DNA from: Aureispira sp.
GTDB taxonomy: Bacteria > Bacteroidota > Bacteroidia > Chitinophagales > Saprospiraceae
Assembly: GCA_024222455.1 (NCBI GenBank)
Contig: JAAEPD010000225.1
Location: forward strand, 1 to 64,000
Direction of reading: 5' to 3'
Length of the DNA stretch: 64,000 nt
Shown one piece after another: positions 60,096 through 64,000 of this stretch. Within the stretch, counting starts at the first letter, position 1; each line of letters starts with the position of its first letter. The notes beneath the pieces were generated by a model. That model saw nothing but the letters and a program-made list of their open reading frames with translations. It was not told the DNA's origin and searched no databases. The translations under genes were made by a program, and so were the position numbers.

Positions 60096-60145
60096 AGAGG
60101 GCAACAAGTTGCTGTATTGCTCATCTTGTTGCCCTCTACTTTTTC
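60096..60145. terminator. Terminator between convergent genes
   Basis: AGAGGGCAACAAG (60096-60108) pairs perfectly with CTTGTTGCCCTCT (60125-60137), loop of 16, with ACTTTTTC after it on the plus strand. It lies between the gene ending at 60083 and the minus-strand gene ending at 60158. Confidence 0.82.
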
Positions 60146-60157
60146 ATAAAAACCTAT

Positions 60158-62584
60158 TTATTGTAGCATAGCATCTAATATTTGGTAATTATAATGTTCT
60201 GCGGCTTGTACATAAGCTCTCACTTCTTGTATTTTGGCACCCAATTTTTTCTTGACTAGTTCTGCTGTATAAGCTAAATCTAAGGTAGATTCTCCTAACT
60301 CTTTTGCTCTTAGTAAGGTTTGAAACATAATCTGTTTATAGGTATTATGCTCCTTAAGATACTGATAATCTAGACCTACGATCATTGCATTGTAACTAGT
60401 ATGGTTCAGTTGGCTAAACATAACTCCTACCAAAACTGGTTCAGTTGCTCCACCAGCAAATTCAGGCTTGAGATATAACCTAATCACATCATAATTACTA
60501 TCCTCACACATTTGTTGAAAAAAGGCTTTGGGTAGCTTAAACACATTCAACTCATAAGATTTTTCAAATACTGCTGTATATAAATCATAACAAGCTTCTA
60601 ACTCTTTCTCTGTCTGAGGTTTTTCGGTCTTAACTATAAATCGATCTTCAAATTTTAAGATCTCCTTTTTGACATTATATCGATATTTTTGCCCCAATTG
60701 GGCTAGATATTCATCTCTAGTATTCCAAGCTGTTAAATTATTCACTACACAATTATTCAATAGGTTGTAATTAATTAACCCCAACTCCAACATCACATTT
60801 TTCAACTCTAAATTTTCCTTTCCTATAAAATCTCGAATCATCAACTTTGTAGCACCTAATTGCTCCATTGTTACTTGCATTTGATTAAGCAATAATTCCA
60901 ATGCATCTTTCCAGTTTTCATGATTTTTATTGAGATACACATGTTCTCCTTTTGTGATCATAGACCCTGTCATAACATTCTTAGAAGTTAGGGCATAACT
61001 ATCTTGTTCACGCATTTTTTCTACCTGTTTAGATATAGAAGCAGGAGAAAACATATCGTCTTTGACCAAAGCACAAGTATAAAAAGTTTTTAAAATGACT
61101 TGATCGTTGACATCTCTAATTGTACAGTAATAGAAATCCCAGTTATTCTCAGGTTTTGATTGGTTCGTAAACACCTTTTCAATCATTTTTATATTCTCAT
61201 AACTCAAATTACCTTGACCAGCAAAATACAGATCCCATTCCGTTTTTTTCATATTGAGAATAGAGCGGTGCATTTCTATTTTTAAATCATTCTTATTGAT
61301 TGTTTCACTACTCTGGCTACCTTCCACTTTGATTTTAAAAGGTGCTATTCCAAAGGCTTTGGCAACTTCTTCGCAGCTACTTCCTATCTCTAGTATAGTT
61401 TCGATATAATTGGCTTGCAAAGATTCCAACATATTGTCAATATCCTCTATAGTTAGATTCCCATTGATCATAAATCGAATACCACCTTTTTTCATTGGAA
61501 CTGCTGGGAAAGCTGCTGCATTGAGATAAAATCCGTCATTTTTCATTTTACCAATAATATCATAAATTGTTTTGGGCAAACCCACTGGTATAAAAAACAA
61601 AGGACTATCCATTTGCATATATTGTGGCAAATTGAGCTCATTAAGTCGCTGATTGGTATGATCGATCAACACTTTTAATGCCTTTTGGCGATCTTCTAAC
61701 TCTTGAGAGAGGTGCAAATTGACAGAAGCTATTGCTGCACCTAGCATAGGTGGTTGAATAGGCCCACAAAACATATAGGTAGAACCACAATTTCGGACAT
61801 TTTCTTCCATTTCCTTATTAGGAAAGACTAAACAACCTCCTGCAGCTCCAAAAGACTTATTGAGCGATACTGCCAAGACCATTTTATCATGGTGTTCCAT
61901 GTGACTACGAACTACACCTACACCATTTTTGCCTGCCCACCCCATACCATGCGCATCATCGATATATAAATGGAATTTTTTGTACTTGTTGAGTAGGTTT
62001 TCTAGTTCTGCAAAAGGTGCAAAATCACCATACATAGAATACACACCATCTGCAAAATACCAGATTTTATCATGCTTATTATTCAAATGTTGAATCTTCT
62101 TTTCTAGAGAATCCATACAATTGTGTCGAATAATATAAACAGGAATTTTACGAGCTTTTAGGAGTTGAGTAGTCATTTGGATGCTAGAATGTGCTTGCAA
62201 ATCCAAAACAACGGCATCATTCTTACCTATAATAGTAGGCAAAGTTGCTAAATGCCCCAAAGTAGTACTTGCAGCAACAATAACAGGTTTTTGAAAAATG
62301 GTGCTTAAAGATTTTTCTAAATCCTTGTATAATCCTAAAGACAAATATGTTCGGGATGAAGAGAATTGAGTTCCATATTTGATAACTGCATCAACAACTC
62401 CTTGTTTGAGCGCAGGGTGTGTTTCTAAACCTAAATAACTGCAAGAACCAAAATTTACTAATTCTTGTCCTTCTATGGTAAAGCTTTTACCTGTTAGGAA
62501 ACTGTCTTCTGTATAAAGATGTCCTAGTCCTCTGCTTATTCCATCCTTTACGATCTGATTTAAGGTTTCAATAGTACTTGACAT
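60158..62584 (-). CDS. Alpha-oxoamine synthase/acyltransferase-like fusion
   Basis: 808 aa. Residues 1 to about 400 are a PLP-dependent alpha-oxoamine synthase (the KBL, BioF and serine palmitoyltransferase superfamily): FGSCSYLGL, ring-stacking His132 (LQAHSSIQ), FADGVYSMYGDFAPF, IDDAHGMG (Asp209, His212), PLP Lys243 in SLNKSFGAAGG and GIRFMIN. Residues about 430-808 form a second domain that reads as a GNAT/FemAB-like acyltransferase (LVGVMFSQLNHTSYNAMIVGLD, LLRAKELGESTLDLAYTAELVKKKLGA). Condensing an amino acid with an acyl thioester and then N-acylating the product is how sphingolipids and sulfonolipids arise. That makes a lipid role likely but unproven. Confidence 0.82.
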   Translation of the reverse strand: MSSTIETLNQIVKDGISRGLGHLYTEDSFLTGKSFTIEGQELVNFGSCSYLGLETHPALKQGVVDAVIKYGTQFSSSRTYLSLGLYKDLEKSLSTIFQKPVIVAASTTLGHLATLPTIIGKNDAVVLDLQAHSSIQMTTQLLKARKIPVYIIRHNCMDSLEKKIQHLNNKHDKIWYFADGVYSMYGDFAPFAELENLLNKYKKFHLYIDDAHGMGWAGKNGVGVVRSHMEHHDKMVLAVSLNKSFGAAGGCLVFPNKEMEENVRNCGSTYMFCGPIQPPMLGAAIASVNLHLSQELEDRQKALKVLIDHTNQRLNELNLPQYMQMDSPLFFIPVGLPKTIYDIIGKMKNDGFYLNAAAFPAVPMKKGGIRFMINGNLTIEDIDNMLESLQANYIETILEIGSSCEEVAKAFGIAPFKIKVEGSQSSETINKNDLKIEMHRSILNMKKTEWDLYFAGQGNLSYENIKMIEKVFTNQSKPENNWDFYYCTIRDVNDQVILKTFYTCALVKDDMFSPASISKQVEKMREQDSYALTSKNVMTGSMITKGEHVYLNKNHENWKDALELLLNQMQVTMEQLGATKLMIRDFIGKENLELKNVMLELGLINYNLLNNCVVNNLTAWNTRDEYLAQLGQKYRYNVKKEILKFEDRFIVKTEKPQTEKELEACYDLYTAVFEKSYELNVFKLPKAFFQQMCEDSNYDVIRLYLKPEFAGGATEPVLVGVMFSQLNHTSYNAMIVGLDYQYLKEHNTYKQIMFQTLLRAKELGESTLDLAYTAELVKKKLGAKIQEVRAYVQAAEHYNYQILDAMLQ

Positions 62585-62820
62585 GGCTTACTGTTTTTTT
62601 TATTAAAAGTGTTTTTTTTATTTGTTACTTTTCTAAGCAACGCACACCTAGTTAACAGAAAAAACATGGCCAAAACTACTGTCAGAATAGGCATCTTCAG
62701 TGAATGATCTAGATTTATCAGTAAACAGTTAAATATATTCAATGAACAATAAATTTGAGTATTACTAGCTAACACTATAAGGTTCATATCACGAAAAATA
62801 TAGTTAGGTAATTTGAAGTT
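62585..62820. other. Gap without a supported gene
   Basis: AT-rich DNA upstream of the fusion gene (part of a 311-bp gap to 62895). A 75-codon frame on the minus strand here overlaps the fusion gene and has no family features. No exact TAnnTTTG was found. Confidence 0.5.
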
Positions 62821-62867
62821 AAAAAAAATCTCAGTATAGAAAACAATTGCTTTCTATACTGAGATTT
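62821..62867 (-). terminator. Terminator of the T9SS protein gene at the right edge
   Basis: Positions 62826-62842 pair perfectly with 62851-62867 (17 bp, loop of 8). On the minus strand a run of eight T's follows. Confidence 0.9.
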
Positions 62868-62895
62868 AGTCTATTAGAATTAAGCTATAGAGTTT

Positions 62896-64000
62896 TTATT
62901 CCTTCACAAATTGTTGTGTAACTACAGCTCTATCTTGATATATTTGAAGGATATAAACTCCTGATTTTAAACTTTCAATATCTACTTCCAAATTGCGACC
63001 TACTTGGTTAATGGCTAATTCTTTCCTTTGTCCTAAGGCATCTATCACAGCCAAAAAGGCAACCTTCTTATCTAAAGGCATGATAACTCTGATATTATTT
63101 TTTGCAGGATTAGGAAGCAATACCACTTCGCTAGGAATCGATGATTTTACTGCAACAATTTGACTATAAGAAGTAGTCCCATCTATATCCACTTGTTTCA
63201 ATCGATAATAAGTTATTGGATATATATTTTTATCCTTAGTTTGGTAAGTTTGAGCTTCTGTACTATTTCCTACAGCATCTACAATTTGCCAATCCTCAAA
63301 ATCAATCCCATTCAAAGATTTCTCTATTACAAAATAATCATTGTTGACTTCTGATGCAGTTATCCATACTAATTCATTTTGCCAACCATTGTTTTCAGCT
63401 GTAAATGATAATAATTCTATAGGAAAAGTATTAGGTGTAGTACATACAATATCCGGACTACCATTTGCTTCAGCTAATGCTATGGTAGAGAATGGCCCAC
63501 TTACATTCAACTCACAAATATCTAAACCACCACAGCCTAGTAGGTCTGTTTCATCATAAACTTCTAAGTAATACATGTTAGCAAAGCCTGTGGCAGGGCC
63601 AATGAGATTATAAATGCCATAATGCCCTGTTCCTCCATTACAAGTACCAGGATCAGTTAATACACCTTCTGCTTCTTCTGTAACCAAACTCTGCACTCCA
63701 CAAGGTTGATCTACATCTGTAATATCGCCATCATTAGTTCCTAAAGTCTCATTCGGCTGGAAAAACATTCGAGTATTAATATCATTTCCATCACGGCCAA
63801 TTGCCTCAAATCGATAATAACCAGAAGGGGAACGCTCTGGCAAAGAAATTCTATAGAATCGAGAGCAATCATCAGCACATTCAACACCTTCAGCTATTGC
63901 AATAGTAGATTGACTACACGCATCCTGAGTAGCTGTTTCGTACAAACATAAATCATATAATACTTCTTCTGTAACAGGTTCATTATGACTAATACGAATA
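62896..64000 (-). CDS. T9SS-exported protein, truncated at the window edge
   Basis: The frame stays open to the right edge of the window (ISHNEPVTEEVLYDL leads into LYETATQDACSQ), so the 5' part of the gene is missing; 368 codons are seen. The visible part has a cysteine-containing beta-rich domain (about five disulfide-capable cysteine pairs between 63480 and 63950), then the usual pre-terminal module (IELLSFTAENNGWQNELVW, YFVIEKSLNGIDFE, ITYYRLKQVDIDG) and a T9SS type A sorting domain (VLLPNPAKNNIRVIM, GVYILQI, QQFVKE). Same C-terminal architecture as the protein at 9168-13547. Exported and probably surface-linked. Confidence 0.85.
   Translation of the reverse strand, partial: IRISHNEPVTEEVLYDLCLYETATQDACSQSTIAIAEGVECADDCSRFYRISLPERSPSGYYRFEAIGRDGNDINTRMFFQPNETLGTNDGDITDVDQPCGVQSLVTEEAEGVLTDPGTCNGGTGHYGIYNLIGPATGFANMYYLEVYDETDLLGCGGLDICELNVSGPFSTIALAEANGSPDIVCTTPNTFPIELLSFTAENNGWQNELVWITASEVNNDYFVIEKSLNGIDFEDWQIVDAVGNSTEAQTYQTKDKNIYPITYYRLKQVDIDGTTSYSQIVAVKSSIPSEVVLLPNPAKNNIRVIMPLDKKVAFLAVIDALGQRKELAINQVGRNLEVDIESLKSGVYILQIYQDRAVVTQQFVKE

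Noticed and set aside
62560-62787. 75-codon minus-strand frame upstream of the fusion gene
   Set aside because: It overlaps the start of the fusion gene, has no recognisable features, and its Lys/Asn-rich end is typical of AT-rich intergenic DNA.
1-64000. CRISPR arrays, tRNAs, rRNAs, insertion sequences or prophage
   Set aside because: No regularly spaced direct repeats with unique spacers, no cloverleaf with GGTTCGAATCC-type arm, and no transposase, integrase or phage genes were found by reading.

Overview
The window is chromosomal DNA of a low-GC member of the Bacteroidota. The pointers are: proteins ending in the type IX secretion (T9SS type A) C-terminal sorting module (9168-13547, 56928-58526, 62896-64000); the Bacteroidota -7 promoter element TAnnTTTG ahead of several genes; almost no Shine-Dalgarno sequences; a 30S THX mini-gene; an atpBEFHAG operon without atpDC; and lineage-typical families (DUF4837, DUF4286, DUF6155, DUF2306). 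A Saprospiria-like organism would fit, but I cannot fix the genus. I see no rRNA, tRNA, CRISPR array, transposase, phage or plasmid gene.

Layout. 1-17.7 kb: the first codons of a gene leaving the left edge, three paralogous glucosaminidases (272, 6587, 16716), a four-gene translationally coupled minus-strand operon (4107 to 1295), ribD with a transporter, a large T9SS-exported multidomain protein, a GNAT enzyme, a small cytochrome c and an SPFH protein. 18.4-23.9 kb: the F-type ATP synthase operon. 24.2-28.2 kb: a solitary cytochrome b5-like protein, lipoproteins and a tandem duplicate of a membrane protein. 28.8-36.2 kb: fabI, rfaE2 with an UPF0104 membrane protein, small conserved proteins, a Prc protease, a pentapeptide-repeat protein and a hydrolase. 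36.4-44.2 kb: a TPR-CHAT protein and a pair of amidohydrolase-fold genes. 44.2-50.1 kb: prs, a CpcT/CpeT-like lipoprotein and a LytS/LytTR two-component pair. 50.2-54.6 kb: a murein amidase, a DUF368 transporter, aroE and proline dehydrogenase. 54.6-64 kb: an outer-membrane barrel, the THX gene, a membrane-anchored triple winged-helix protein, secreted proteins, an alpha-oxoamine synthase/acyltransferase fusion and a truncated T9SS protein.

Cell-envelope work dominates: murein hydrolases, an undecaprenyl-phosphate recycling candidate, heptose activation, fatty-acid synthesis, a probable lipid-forming PLP enzyme and exported adhesin-like proteins. The most unusual signals are non-coding. One is a family of 144-145 bp non-coding elements (28648-28792, 51474-51617, 55859-56003) with a shared inner inverted repeat and ends that form AATAG-loop-CTATT mini-hairpins followed by T-runs; lone mini-hairpins also occur at 22.2 and 24.0 kb. 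The other is a candidate structured RNA (about 4215-4440) upstream of ribD, with its own -7 box, a three-way junction and a terminator.
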